64,000 nt of DNA. Source: an uncultured Eubacteriales bacterium (GTDB lineage: Bacteria > Bacillota > Clostridia > Oscillospirales > Acutalibacteraceae). Under the pieces are notes generated by a model. It was given only the letters and a program-made list of their open reading frames with translations, was not told the DNA's origin and searched no databases. Below, piece by piece: positions 8,672 through 17,118 of the stretch. The stretch's first letter is position 1, and every line of letters starts with the position of its first letter. Location: contig OMYO01000003.1 of NCBI GenBank assembly GCA_900315285.1, positions 29,211 to 93,210 on the forward strand, in the 5' to 3' direction. A program made the translations under genes and the position numbers.

Positions 8672-9442
8672 TTACTCCTTTCCGTTTTTCTCCATGAGTT
8701 CTTTGGCGAGCTGAAAATACGATACACTTCCCTTTGAGCTCTTATCGTAATATTCCACTGGCTGCCCAAAACTGGGAGCCTCTGATAGGCGTACATTTCT
8801 TGGAATTACGGTTTTAAAGACTTTATTTGGAAAGTATTTTTTCACTTCTTCCACGACCTGTTGTGTCAGGTTAAGCCTTCCGTCATACATTGTAAGTATG
8901 ACGCCTTCCAGTTCCAGATATGGATTATATAGGCGTTTTACCTGTCTTACAGTTCCCATAAGCTGGCTTAGGCCTTCCAGAGCATAGTATTCGCACTGAA
9001 TTGGTACCATAAAGCTGTCGGATGCACATAAGGCATTTAGTGTTATGAGTCCTAGAGATGGTGGACAGTCTAAAAATATGAAGTCATATTGATCATATAG
9101 GGGAGATAAGGCTATTTTTAACCGACTCTCTCTTTTCTTTAATTCTACCAGTTCCAGTTCTGCTCCGGCTAAGTTCATATTGGCCGACAGGAGATCGACT
9201 CCCTTAAACTCCGTTTTAATAACAGCGTCTTTAGCAGGTATACCATTTATTAGGATATCATAAACTGAGTTTTCCAGCTGTCTTTTATCGATTCCAAATC
9301 CACTGGTGGTGTTCCCCTGTGGGTCGATGTCTACCATCAGGACTTTCAGGCCTTCCATTCCCAGTGCTGCTGAGAGGTTTACGGCTGTGGTGGTCTTGCC
9401 CACTCCGCCCTTTTGATTGACGATGGAGATCGTCTTTGACAT
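8672..9442 (-). CDS. parA: Chromosome-partitioning ATPase ParA (Soj)
   Basis: A 256-residue deviant-Walker ATPase starting MSKTISIVNQKGGVGKTTTA. The signature Lys and P-loop (KGGVGKTT) are at residues 11-18, and FLDCPPSLG is the Walker B region. Soj forms ATP-dependent dimers on DNA, is reset by ParB, and regulates DnaA. No separate Noc gene lies beside it, unlike in Bacillus. Upstream (9443-9574) is a parS-bearing palindrome. Confidence 0.97.
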   Translation of the reverse strand: MSKTISIVNQKGGVGKTTTAVNLSAALGMEGLKVLMVDIDPQGNTTSGFGIDKRQLENSVYDILINGIPAKDAVIKTEFKGVDLLSANMNLAGAELELVELKKRESRLKIALSPLYDQYDFIFLDCPPSLGLITLNALCASDSFMVPIQCEYYALEGLSQLMGTVRQVKRLYNPYLELEGVILTMYDGRLNLTQQVVEEVKKYFPNKVFKTVIPRNVRLSEAPSFGQPVEYYDKSSKGSVSYFQLAKELMEKNGKE

Positions 9443-9519
9443 TATCTCACCTTTTCTTTCAAAATGTAACTTTCAAAAACTGTATCCTAGTTTACCATAA
9501 TAGAATATCTAATAAAAGA

Positions 9520-9551
9520 GAGGATAATGTTTCACGTGAAACATTATCCTC
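9520..9551. repeat. parS: Perfect 32-bp palindrome containing a parS site
   Basis: The parS consensus TGTTTCACGTGAAACA occupies 9528-9543 and is extended on both sides by an exact 8-bp continuation (GAGGATAA on the left, TTATCCTC on the right), giving a 32-bp perfect inverted repeat. It lies 78 bases upstream of parA and 23 bases past the rsmG stop. On the minus strand it is followed by CTCTTTTATT, so it could also act as a weak terminator for rsmG. Confidence 0.93.
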
Positions 9552-9574
9552 ATTCGTTATTATTTATTTTTCGT

Positions 9575-10288
9575 TTATCCCAGGGGATTTTTCTTTATTT
9601 TTGCCATTTGACGTGGATATTTTGGCGGTGTGGGCTTAGTTTTTTGAATGATAACCAGATTCCTTTCACCCATGTCACCCAGAGAATAAGATTTTGTTTC
9701 AATCCACTTCCCGCCCAATAAATTTATGGCATTTATTCCGGATTTCAATTCTTCCTGAATATCTGGACCTTTTAAGGGAATAAAATAACCACCTGGCTTT
9801 ACATAAGGGATACAGTATTCTGAAAGAACAGGCATTGAAGTAACTGCTCTCGCCGTTGCGTAGTCAAAACTTTCCCTTAAATCCTTTTGTTTGCTACCAT
9901 CTTCTGCACGCATGTGAATAATTTTTGTGGTAATACCGATTTTTTCCTCTATATCTTTAATAACCAGTAATCTTTTATTTGTGCCGTCAAGAAGAGTGAT
10001 CTGAAGATCTGGTCTCACTATTTTTAGAACCAGGCCAGGAAATCCTGCACCAGTACCAACATCAATTAATGAGCTTCCTTCTGGAATATCAAGAAGAGCA
10101 AGTGGCATCATGCTATCCAAAAAATGTTTATAGACAATTTCTTCAGGATCTGTAATGGCAGTGAGATTGATTTTGTCATTCCACTCAATCAGAAGTTCTG
10201 CATAGGTATTTAATTGAGAAAGAGATTTGTCTGAGAGTGAGATGTTATTTTTTCCGGCCAAACTTTTTAATAGCTCTTTTGAGATCAT
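9575..10288 (-). CDS. rsmG: 16S rRNA (guanine(527)-N7)-methyltransferase RsmG (GidB)
   Basis: A 237-residue SAM-dependent methyltransferase. The SAM-binding motif reads LIDVGTGAGFPGLVLKI (~74-90), followed by LLDGTNKRL; this is the standard RsmG core. It makes m7G527 in the 530 loop of 16S rRNA. Its start overlaps the mnmG stop by 4 bases (ATGA). It is AT-richer than genes further right in the window. Confidence 0.96.
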   Translation of the reverse strand: MISKELLKSLAGKNNISLSDKSLSQLNTYAELLIEWNDKINLTAITDPEEIVYKHFLDSMMPLALLDIPEGSSLIDVGTGAGFPGLVLKIVRPDLQITLLDGTNKRLLVIKDIEEKIGITTKIIHMRAEDGSKQKDLRESFDYATARAVTSMPVLSEYCIPYVKPGGYFIPLKGPDIQEELKSGINAINLLGGKWIETKSYSLGDMGERNLVIIQKTKPTPPKYPRQMAKIKKNPLG

Positions 10289-12168
10289 TTGCCTGCCCTC
10301 CCCTGCTCTTTTTCAAGATAAATGAGAAGTACGGAAATATCCGCAGGGCTTACCCCGGAAATGCGGCCTGCCTGACCAATATTTGCAGGTCTTATCTTCT
10401 GCAATTTTTCCCTAGCTTCCAGACGTAGTCCTTCAATATTGGTGTAGTTGATATCCTCCGGTAGAAGTTTCTTTTCTAATCTACGCATTTCATGAATTTG
10501 AGATTCCTGCCGGTCTATATAGCCTGCGTATTTGATTTCCGTCTCTGCAAGATCAAAAATTTCTTCCGGAATATCTGGACGGGTTGAATCGAATGGCTTT
10601 AATAGTGCGTAGTTTAGCTGGGGACGCTTGATCAGATCAATTAGTTTGATTCCTCCGTCAACCGGGGATGTTTCACGTGAAACAAGAACTTCGTTTAACG
10701 CATTGGAAACGTGAATGGTTGTGGATTTTGCCCTTGCAATCTCCTGCTTAACAAGTTCTTGCTTATGGAGCATTCGATCATAGCGCTCTCTGGAGACGAG
10801 ACCAAGTTCAAATCCATATTTCATGAGACGCTGATCCGCATTGTCCTGTCGAAGAACAAGCCGATATTCGGATCGGGATGTCATCATCCGATAGGGCTCA
10901 TTGCACCCTTTGGTAACAAGATCATCAATAAGCGTACCGATATAGGAACTGGCACGGTCCAGAATGAAGGGCGCTTTGCCCTGAACCTTTAATGCGGCAT
11001 TGATTCCCGCAATGAGCCCCTGTGCGGCAGCTTCTTCGTAACCGCTGGACCCATTAAACTGTCCTGCACCGAAAAGTCCCGGAAAATCAAGAAATTCCAG
11101 ACTGGCCTTCAGAGAGAGAGGGTCAATGCAGTCATACTCAATGGCATAGGCCGTTCGGGTCACTTGGCAATGCTCCAGGCCCGGAATAGTGTGGAGGAAC
11201 TTCAGCTGTACATCCTCAGGAAGAGAGGAAGAAAGGCCCTGAAGATACATTTCCTGAGTGTTTTTTCCACAGGGTTCAATAAAGATCTGATGCCGTTTTT
11301 TCTCTTTGAAACGGACCACTTTGTCCTCAATGCTGGGACAGTAGCGGGGCCCAATCCCCTCAATCTTCCCGCTGTAGAGCGGAGAACGGTCCAAATTATC
11401 TAAAATAACATCCCGTGTTTCCTCGTTAGTATAAGTGATATAGCAGACGGAGGAGTTGTCGGGCGTGAAACTTTGGTCGTCAGAGAAACGGACAAGCTTT
11501 TCATCGCCGTGCTGAACTTCCAGCTGAGAAAAGTCGATGCTTCTTTTGTTGACGCGCGATGGAGTTCCCGTTTTAAACCGTCGCGTCTCAATACCAAGTG
11601 CCTTTAGAGAACAGCTGAGTTCAGTGGCTGGAAAGAGACCGTCTGGGCCGGAAGCATAGGATACATCGCCCACATAGACACGGCCACCGAGAAATGTCCC
11701 TGTTGCAAGAACTACAGCGTTTGCAGTATAGATTGCCTCAAGTTTTGTCTTAAGCTGCCAGATTCCGTCATCCTTCATCTGTAGATCGACGATTTCAGCT
11801 TGGCGAAGATCCAGGTTTTCCTGGGACTCTATGACATTTTTCATATAGGCCGAATAATTTCGCCGGTCAATTTGAGCTCTGGGGCTGTGCACAGCGGGCC
11901 CTTTTCCTAAATTCAGCATACGGCTCTGAATCATGTTCCGATCGGCAGCAATGCCCATTTCGCCCCCAAGGGCATCGATTTCACGGACGAGATGCCCCTT
12001 GGAGGTTCCTCCTATTGCCGGATTACAAGGCATATTGCCGACCCAGTCGGCGCTAATGGTGAAAATACAGGTGGAGCAGCCAAGCCGTGCTGCTGCCAGA
12101 GCGGCTTCAATTCCCGCATGGCCGGCACCAATGACTGCCACCTGATAATGCTGTGCAAAATATTCCAA
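10285..12168 (-). CDS. mnmG: tRNA uridine-5-carboxymethylaminomethyl modification enzyme MnmG (GidA)
   Basis: A 627-residue FAD enzyme that partners MnmE to make cmnm5U34 in the tRNA wobble position. The N-terminal dinucleotide motif is GAGHAGIEAALAAARLG (~14-30), followed by CNPAIGG (~48-54) with the conserved Cys, and later the second conserved Cys region. The gene carries a parS site at 10669-10684, read in the coding strand as VSRET. mnmE lies 10 bases upstream and rsmG overlaps downstream. Confidence 0.97.
   Translation of the reverse strand: MEYFAQHYQVAVIGAGHAGIEAALAAARLGCSTCIFTISADWVGNMPCNPAIGGTSKGHLVREIDALGGEMGIAADRNMIQSRMLNLGKGPAVHSPRAQIDRRNYSAYMKNVIESQENLDLRQAEIVDLQMKDDGIWQLKTKLEAIYTANAVVLATGTFLGGRVYVGDVSYASGPDGLFPATELSCSLKALGIETRRFKTGTPSRVNKRSIDFSQLEVQHGDEKLVRFSDDQSFTPDNSSVCYITYTNEETRDVILDNLDRSPLYSGKIEGIGPRYCPSIEDKVVRFKEKKRHQIFIEPCGKNTQEMYLQGLSSSLPEDVQLKFLHTIPGLEHCQVTRTAYAIEYDCIDPLSLKASLEFLDFPGLFGAGQFNGSSGYEEAAAQGLIAGINAALKVQGKAPFILDRASSYIGTLIDDLVTKGCNEPYRMMTSRSEYRLVLRQDNADQRLMKYGFELGLVSRERYDRMLHKQELVKQEIARAKSTTIHVSNALNEVLVSRETSPVDGGIKLIDLIKRPQLNYALLKPFDSTRPDIPEEIFDLAETEIKYAGYIDRQESQIHEMRRLEKKLLPEDINYTNIEGLRLEAREKLQKIRPANIGQAGRISGVSPADISVLLIYLEKEQGRAGK
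10669..10684. other. parS: parS site inside mnmG
   Basis: An exact match to the 16-base parS consensus TGTTTCACGTGAAACA in the mnmG coding region, encoding VSRET. It lies 1.1 kb from the intergenic parS at 9528, the usual origin-proximal clustering. Confidence 0.92.
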
Positions 12169-12178
12169 AATTATATCC

Positions 12179-13531
12179 TCATTTACCTACGCAGAATGTT
12201 GAAAATACCTTATCAATAACGGTGTCACTCACCTTTTCCCCGGTGAGTTCCAAGAGAGGCTCCAATGCCGCGTCGACACAGACGTTGATGGCGTCCATTG
12301 TCATGCCGCCAGTTATGGCATTGATAGCCTCGTTAAGACAATCCAGGGATTTGCGGACGCAGATTAGCTGTCTCTCGTTGGCAAGCATTGCGGCGCTGGG
12401 ATCAAAGTCAGTCGTTCCAAGAATGCTTTCCAGCGTGTGTTCCAGTGTGTCATAGGAACTGGGATCATTGGCGGAAATTGTGATACATTTCGTAACAAAG
12501 GGGGAAATTTTATCCTCCGATACGACATTTCCAAGGTCTGCTTTATTGATGATTCCAATGCTTGGTTTGTCTTTGCAGAAATCCAAAATGCGCTGGTCTT
12601 CGCCATCCAAAGCCTGGTTTCCGTCAAATACCGCAAGTATAAGATCCGCATGACGAAGCCGTTTTTCTGCCATCTCAATGCCGATGGATTCCACCGGGTC
12701 ATCGGAAGTATGGAGTCCGGCCGTATCGGAAAGATGAAGAATGACATTTCCAATTACAGCAGTTTCCTCAATGACGTCTCGAGTGGTGCCGGCAATGTCT
12801 GTTACAATGGAACGGTCTTTCCCGAGAAGCAAGTTCATCAATGTGGATTTTCCGACATTTGGACGTCCGACAATAACTGTATCAACACCCGATGATATGG
12901 CCTGTCCCGCATCATACTTCTGGCATAAAGCCTGAAGCTTATTTTTACAGGATTGAAACTGTTTCAATAAAACACCATAATCCAGTTCCTCGACATCCTC
13001 ATCCGGATAGTCCGCCCAGGCGGCCATATGGGCAGAGGCGGCCACAAGGGTATCCGAAACGGATTTGATTTCACGGCTGAGAGAACCCTCAAGGGCATGA
13101 TAAGCTGCGTTGGCTGCCTGTTCCCCTTGTGCGGCGATGAGACCCATGACCGATTCTGCCTCAGAGAGATCCATCTTCCCATTTAAAAAGGCTCGTTTTG
13201 TAAATTCGCCGGGCCCTGCGGGAGAAGCTCCTGCCTTAAGTACAAGCCGAAGTACCTGCTGTGTAAGATAAAGCCCGCCATGGCACTGGATTTCCACGAC
13301 ATCCTCCCCGGTATAACTGTGGGGCGCGCGGAATACAAGACAGATGGCCTCATCCAGGTCAGCAATTTGTCCATAATGGACAGAATAGCCTTTTGCCTCC
13401 GAGAGCAAATGGGAACCGCTGGGGGTGAATACCCTTCCGGCAACAGAGATAGCCTCGGGGCCGGAAATCTTGATAATGCCTATGGCTCCAGCTGCATTGG
13501 GCGTGGAGACAGCGGCTATAGTATCCTGCAC
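12179..13531 (-). CDS. mnmE: tRNA modification GTPase MnmE (TrmE)
   Basis: A 450-residue GTPase. An N-terminal folate-binding domain (~1-118) is followed by helical parts and a G domain (~215-370) with GRPNVGKSTLMNLLLGKD (G1), DTAG (G3, in LSDTAGLHTS) and NKAD (G4). The protein ends FCVGK, the conserved catalytic Cys motif at the C terminus. Together with MnmG it modifies U34 of tRNAs. Its promoter is TTTACA-17-TATAAT at 13584-13612, and it heads the minus-strand operon. Confidence 0.97.
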   Translation of the reverse strand: MQDTIAAVSTPNAAGAIGIIKISGPEAISVAGRVFTPSGSHLLSEAKGYSVHYGQIADLDEAICLVFRAPHSYTGEDVVEIQCHGGLYLTQQVLRLVLKAGASPAGPGEFTKRAFLNGKMDLSEAESVMGLIAAQGEQAANAAYHALEGSLSREIKSVSDTLVAASAHMAAWADYPDEDVEELDYGVLLKQFQSCKNKLQALCQKYDAGQAISSGVDTVIVGRPNVGKSTLMNLLLGKDRSIVTDIAGTTRDVIEETAVIGNVILHLSDTAGLHTSDDPVESIGIEMAEKRLRHADLILAVFDGNQALDGEDQRILDFCKDKPSIGIINKADLGNVVSEDKISPFVTKCITISANDPSSYDTLEHTLESILGTTDFDPSAAMLANERQLICVRKSLDCLNEAINAITGGMTMDAINVCVDAALEPLLELTGEKVSDTVIDKVFSTFCVGK

Positions 13532-13567
13532 GGAATTCCCTCCTTAAAAGTGGCATACGGTTGCCGA

Positions 13568-13596
13568 TTGACAATTTAAATGTATTATATTAACAT
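13568..13596 (+). promoter_or_regulatory. Candidate glyS promoter
   Basis: TTGACA at 13568-13573, a 17-base spacer and TAACAT at 13591-13596, overlapping the divergent mnmE promoter. The -10 is imperfect; a start 44 bases further on precedes the glyS ATG. Confidence 0.5.
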
Positions 13597-13612
13597 TTCT
13601 TAAACGTGTAAA
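13584..13612 (-). promoter_or_regulatory. mnmE operon promoter
   Basis: On the minus strand: TTTACA (13612-13607), a 17-base spacer, then TATAAT (13589-13584), about 50 bases before mnmE. It overlaps the divergent glyS promoter, so the two may compete for polymerase. Confidence 0.75.
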
Positions 13613-13639
13613 CAAAAAATCATTGGAAGGGTCCATGGT

Positions 13640-15043
13640 ATGAAAAATAACGAGAAGACAATGGAAAAGATCGTAAATCTCTGCAAAAACAGAGGTTTCA
13701 TCTATGCCGGCAGCGAGATCTACGGCGGCCTGGCAAACAGCTGGGACTATGGCCCTCTGGGCGTTGAGCTGAAGAACAACGTAAAGAAGGCCTGGTGGAA
13801 GAAGTTCGTCCAGGAGAACAAATATAACGTGGGCTTGGATTCTGCCATCCTCATGAACAGCGAGGTCTGGAAAGCATCCGGTCATGTTGGCGGATTTTCC
13901 GATCCCCTCATGGACTGCAAGGACTGCCATGCAAGACACCGCGCAGACAAACTCATTGAGGACTACGCCGCAGAAAATGGCATTGAGATTGTCGCAGAGT
14001 CCCTCTCCAATGAAGAGATGGAACAGTACATCAAGGATCATGACATTACCTGCCCGAAGTGCGGTTCCAAAAACTTCACCGGCATTCGCCAGTTCAACCT
14101 CATGTTCAAGACTTTCCAGGGTGTGACCGAGGACACCACCTCCACCCTGTATCTCCGTCCGGAGACCGCCCAGGGAATCTTCGTAAACTTCCCGAACATT
14201 GCCCGGACCAGCCGGAAGAAAGTTCCCTTCGGCGTATGCCAGATCGGAAAATCCTTCCGAAATGAGATCACCCCCGGCAACTTCACATTCCGGACCCGTG
14301 AGTTTGAGCAGATGGAGCTGGAGTTCTTCTGCAAGCCCGGAACGGACCTCGAATGGTTTGATTACTGGAGATCCCACTGCCGCGACTGGCTTTACGGTCT
14401 CGGCATGAGCGAAGAAAATCTCCGCCTTCGCGACCATGACCCGGCAGAACTCGCCTTCTACTCCAAGGCCACAACAGACTTTGAGTACCTGTTCCCCTTC
14501 GGCTGGGGCGAACTCTGGGGCGTTGCCGACCGGACCAACTATGATCTGACCCAGCATGAGAAATTCTCCGGCCAGAGCATGGAGTATTTTGACCCGACAA
14601 CCAACGAGAAATACATTCCCTATGTTATTGAGCCGTCGCTCGGCGCGGATCGAGTTGTTCTTGCATTCCTCTGCGAGGCATATGATGAGGAGGAAGTTCC
14701 GAACTCCAAGGGCAAGCAGGACACCCGAGTGGTTCTCCATCTCCACCCGGCACTGGCTCCGTACAAAGCTGCGGTCCTTCCCCTCTCTAAGAAGCTCGAT
14801 GCCGAGGCCACCGAAGTCTATGAACAGCTTTCCAAGGACTTCATGGTGGATTACGATGTCACCGGCGCCATTGGTAAGCGCTACCGCAGAGAGGACGAAA
14901 TTGGTACCCCCTTCTGCATTACCTACGACTTCGATTCGAAGGAGGACGGCTGCGTGACCGTCCGTGACCGTGACACCATGGATCAGGTCCGTATCCCGAT
15001 TTCCGAGGTCTCCGCTTATATCAGCGAAAAGATCAAATTCTAA
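13640..15043 (+). CDS. glyS: Glycyl-tRNA synthetase, single-chain (alpha2) type
   Basis: A 467-residue class II synthetase of the homodimeric kind, not the separate alpha/beta GlyQ-GlyS pair. The N terminus [20 protein letters not shown] and the active-site region [20 protein letters not shown] identify it, and the C-terminal anticodon-binding domain (~365-460) is present. It charges tRNA-Gly. It is monocistronic, with a divergent promoter shared with mnmE and a terminator at 15053-15082. No T-box leader was seen in the 108-base upstream gap. Confidence 0.96.
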   Translation: MKNNEKTMEKIVNLCKNRGFIYAGSEIYGGLANSWDYGPLGVELKNNVKKAWWKKFVQENKYNVGLDSAILMNSEVWKASGHVGGFSDPLMDCKDCHARHRADKLIEDYAAENGIEIVAESLSNEEMEQYIKDHDITCPKCGSKNFTGIRQFNLMFKTFQGVTEDTTSTLYLRPETAQGIFVNFPNIARTSRKKVPFGVCQIGKSFRNEITPGNFTFRTREFEQMELEFFCKPGTDLEWFDYWRSHCRDWLYGLGMSEENLRLRDHDPAELAFYSKATTDFEYLFPFGWGELWGVADRTNYDLTQHEKFSGQSMEYFDPTTNEKYIPYVIEPSLGADRVVLAFLCEAYDEEEVPNSKGKQDTRVVLHLHPALAPYKAAVLPLSKKLDAEATEVYEQLSKDFMVDYDVTGAIGKRYRREDEIGTPFCITYDFDSKEDGCVTVRDRDTMDQVRIPISEVSAYISEKIKF

Positions 15044-15052
15044 AACAAACAG

Positions 15053-15082
15053 AAAAGCGGCGTCTTACGACGTCGCTTTTTT
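15053..15082. terminator. Bidirectional terminator, glyS / flavoprotein
   Basis: A 12-bp stem (AAAAGCGGCGTC with GACGTCGCTTTT, one G-T wobble) with loop TTAC, followed by TTTT. It overlaps the 3' end of the opposite-strand flavoprotein gene. Confidence 0.85.
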
Positions 15083-16297
15083 CATTTCCTCGTTCCATTT
15101 GGCGATGGACTCGGGGTCATATTTTTCTGGTATGTTTTCGGCCAAATTCTGGATGGACTGTCCCTTTGCATTGGCTTTTGCCAGTGCCGCAGAGAAGAGC
15201 GGCCGTTTCAAGCACTTGCGAAACGGTGCAAGAAGATTGTTCTCATTGGGCGCCAGGCGGGTTTTCGCCGCAATGAATAGGAGCATTGAGTCTGTGAGGA
15301 GATTATCCTCAAAAGCTCCGGCTAGCTGCTTTCCGTCGGTATTGATGAGAGACCACTTCAATTCCTGGAAGTAAAAGGCGTCTGCCACAATTTTTTTATA
15401 GTAACGGACCTGATAGGACCAGAGGCTTTCCATGGAAACACCGGACCCAATGATGGTTTCTGCCAGAGTCTGGCCAGAAAAAAGGGCGTCCGAGACAAAA
15501 TTGGATTTGTCGATGGCGGCAAAGCCGGGAGATACCATTTTCAAGCTTGGAGACCGGACGGACATGGAGAGACAGGTTCCGTCCTGAATGGATTTCCCCT
15601 CCAGAAGCGATATGCCAGGACGGATTTTTGAGAGGTCAATTTTCAGCTGTTCTGCGGAGCAGGGCTGAAAGCGGCCGACAAGGATTAAGACCTTGCCGTC
15701 TCTGTTCTGATAGAATTCGGCAATGCCTGGCTGTCCCAAAGGATTCAGGGCAAAAACTTTTTTCTCCGGATAATGGCCCTCTTTTTTGGGGAGGGCGACC
15801 GTGAGGTAGCTCTGCATGGGGCGAATTTTAATGGAGGTCTCTTCCTTAGGCTGAATACCAATGCTGTCAATGACCAGGTCAGCCTCTAGAGGAAAGCCAT
15901 TTAAATAAACGCCATACACCTTACCGTCCCGAGTCAGAAGTTCGGATACAGCACATTCGAAACGGAGTTCGGCTCCAGCCTGTTCCGCCAGTTCGATGAG
16001 TTCCTGCGACAGGGCGCGTCCGTCCACATGAAAGCGGCGGTCCTTTTCCGGGGAGTCAATGGTGCGGGTAAGAGCGGAGGTGGAAATATGGAATTCCGTG
16101 GCGGGGCAGCGGACGGTTCCCTCTGGCAGAGGGAGATTTACCTCTTCAAAGACAGAAGGGAGAACATCCATGGGCCAGTGATATCCGATGTTTTCCCGTT
16201 TGTTTCGTTCAAAGAGCAGGACCTGGTGTCCGGCATTCGCAAGGACACGGGCGGCCTGAAGACCGCCATACCCGGCTCCTAGAATGATGATTTTCAT
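15065..16297 (-). CDS. FAD/NAD(P)-dependent oxidoreductase, geranylgeranyl-reductase-like
   Basis: A 410-residue flavoprotein with an N-terminal dinucleotide-binding fold, MKIIILGAGYGGLQAARVLA (GxGxxG at 7-12), and a terminal Glu after the second strand (LLFERN). It has a middle region with GFAAIDKSNFVSDALFSGQTLAETII, as in GGR/FixC-like flavoproteins, which position a ligand near FAD. The substrate cannot be inferred. The gene is alone between glyS and lexA and shares a terminator with glyS. An 8-bp-arm dyad over its likely -10 suggests repression. Confidence 0.7.
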   Translation of the reverse strand: MKIIILGAGYGGLQAARVLANAGHQVLLFERNKRENIGYHWPMDVLPSVFEEVNLPLPEGTVRCPATEFHISTSALTRTIDSPEKDRRFHVDGRALSQELIELAEQAGAELRFECAVSELLTRDGKVYGVYLNGFPLEADLVIDSIGIQPKEETSIKIRPMQSYLTVALPKKEGHYPEKKVFALNPLGQPGIAEFYQNRDGKVLILVGRFQPCSAEQLKIDLSKIRPGISLLEGKSIQDGTCLSMSVRSPSLKMVSPGFAAIDKSNFVSDALFSGQTLAETIIGSGVSMESLWSYQVRYYKKIVADAFYFQELKWSLINTDGKQLAGAFEDNLLTDSMLLFIAAKTRLAPNENNLLAPFRKCLKRPLFSAALAKANAKGQSIQNLAENIPEKYDPESIAKWNEEMKKATS

Positions 16298-16323
16298 GAA
16301 ATGTGATTCTCCTCGTCATGAAG

Positions 16324-16345
16324 TCTGTAATTATTATATTACAGA
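16324..16345 (-). promoter_or_regulatory. Dyad operator over the flavoprotein -10
   Basis: A perfect inverted repeat TCTGTAAT / ATTACAGA with a 6-base centre; the minus-strand TATAAT -10 lies inside it. No good -35 is visible, which fits a regulated promoter. The binding protein is unknown. Confidence 0.55.
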
Positions 16346-16382
16346 TGGGCATGGGGTGGAGAAAAACTTACCGTACGGCCGT

Positions 16383-16985
16383 TCAACAGTAGGTCCGATA
16401 GAGACCGATCACTTTGCCGAGGATGGCGAGCTCGTCACAGTAAATGGGGTCCATGTAGTCGTTCTCCGGCTGGAGGCGGAAACAGTCTTTTTCCTTATAA
16501 TAGGTCTTAACTGTGGCCTCATCCTCGAGAAGGGCGACAACTTTGTCACCATTCTCCGCATAGGGGGTCTTTTGGACAAAGATGATGTCCCCGTCCAGGA
16601 TGCCGGCATTGATCATAGATTCTCCGTGAACACGGAGAGCAAAGACCGGTTTGTCCGATGTGACGGTACCGTTGAATGGGAGATACCCCTCGATTTCCTC
16701 AACGGCGAGTATGGGTTTGCCGGCAGTTACGGTGCCGACGAGCGGAACCCTTGTGAACGAGGGTGTCTCGGTCTCCATGGTGAGATGGATGGAGCGCTTG
16801 AGCTTCGGGTCCCGGTAGATGTAGCCCGCCTGTTCCAGAGCGTCCAGATTGGACTGGACGGAGGAGGTGGACTTCAGGCCGACAGCACTGCCGATTTCCC
16901 GGATGCTGGGCGGCACATTGGTGGTCTGGAACCGCTCAATGAGATATTGAAGGATGCGCTGCTGGGTTTGATTGATGTTTTCCAT
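16383..16985 (-). CDS. lexA: SOS repressor LexA
   Basis: A 200-residue repressor with an N-terminal winged helix-turn-helix (~1-65, with PPSIREIGSAVGLKSTSSVQ) and a self-cleaving peptidase domain. The cleavage Ala-Gly is in TVTAGKP, the catalytic Ser in GESM and Lys in ATVKTYY, so RecA-stimulated self-cleavage is expected. The start at 16983-16985 is preferred over an upstream ATG because GGGAGG lies 7 bases before it. A near-consensus SOS box at 17041-17054 overlaps its -35, giving autoregulation. Confidence 0.96.
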   Translation of the reverse strand: MENINQTQQRILQYLIERFQTTNVPPSIREIGSAVGLKSTSSVQSNLDALEQAGYIYRDPKLKRSIHLTMETETPSFTRVPLVGTVTAGKPILAVEEIEGYLPFNGTVTSDKPVFALRVHGESMINAGILDGDIIFVQKTPYAENGDKVVALLEDEATVKTYYKEKDCFRLQPENDYMDPIYCDELAILGKVIGLYRTYC

Positions 16986-17015
16986 TTGAGACCTCCCATA
17001 CATTTGTTCACTCTA

Positions 17016-17043
17016 AGTATAACAGAAAAGATGGGAAAATCAA
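17016..17043 (-). promoter_or_regulatory. lexA promoter
   Basis: On the minus strand: TTGATT (17043-17038), a 16-base spacer, TATACT (17021-17016). The SOS box at 17041-17054 overlaps the -35. Confidence 0.65.
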
Positions 17044-17054
17044 ACAAATGTTCG
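17041..17054. promoter_or_regulatory. SOS (LexA) box
   Basis: CGAACATTTGTTTG on the minus strand differs at two positions from the Bacillus palindrome CGAACATATGTTCG. It covers the lexA -35 and sits 10 bases upstream of the -35 of the divergent gene at 17119. Confidence 0.8.
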
Positions 17055-17063
17055 TGGGAAGTT

Positions 17064-17091
17064 TTGAATCTGTTTCTGTGTGTGATAAAAT
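17064..17091 (+). promoter_or_regulatory. Promoter of the membrane-anchored protein at 17119
   Basis: TTGAAT, 16 bases, then TAAAAT with an upstream TG (extended -10), ending 28 bases before the start codon. Confidence 0.6.
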
Positions 17092-17118
17092 GTTTCCATC
17101 AAGGGAGAGGAGAATCGT

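Noticed and set aside
13544..14746. A 400-codon open frame opposite glyS
   Set aside because: The sense strand encodes a full glycyl-tRNA synthetase; the antisense frame has no family signature or start site. Treated as a shadow.
17001..17014. Second SOS box near lexA
   Set aside because: Only one half-site (GAACAAATG) is good and the other arm is degraded; not enough to call.
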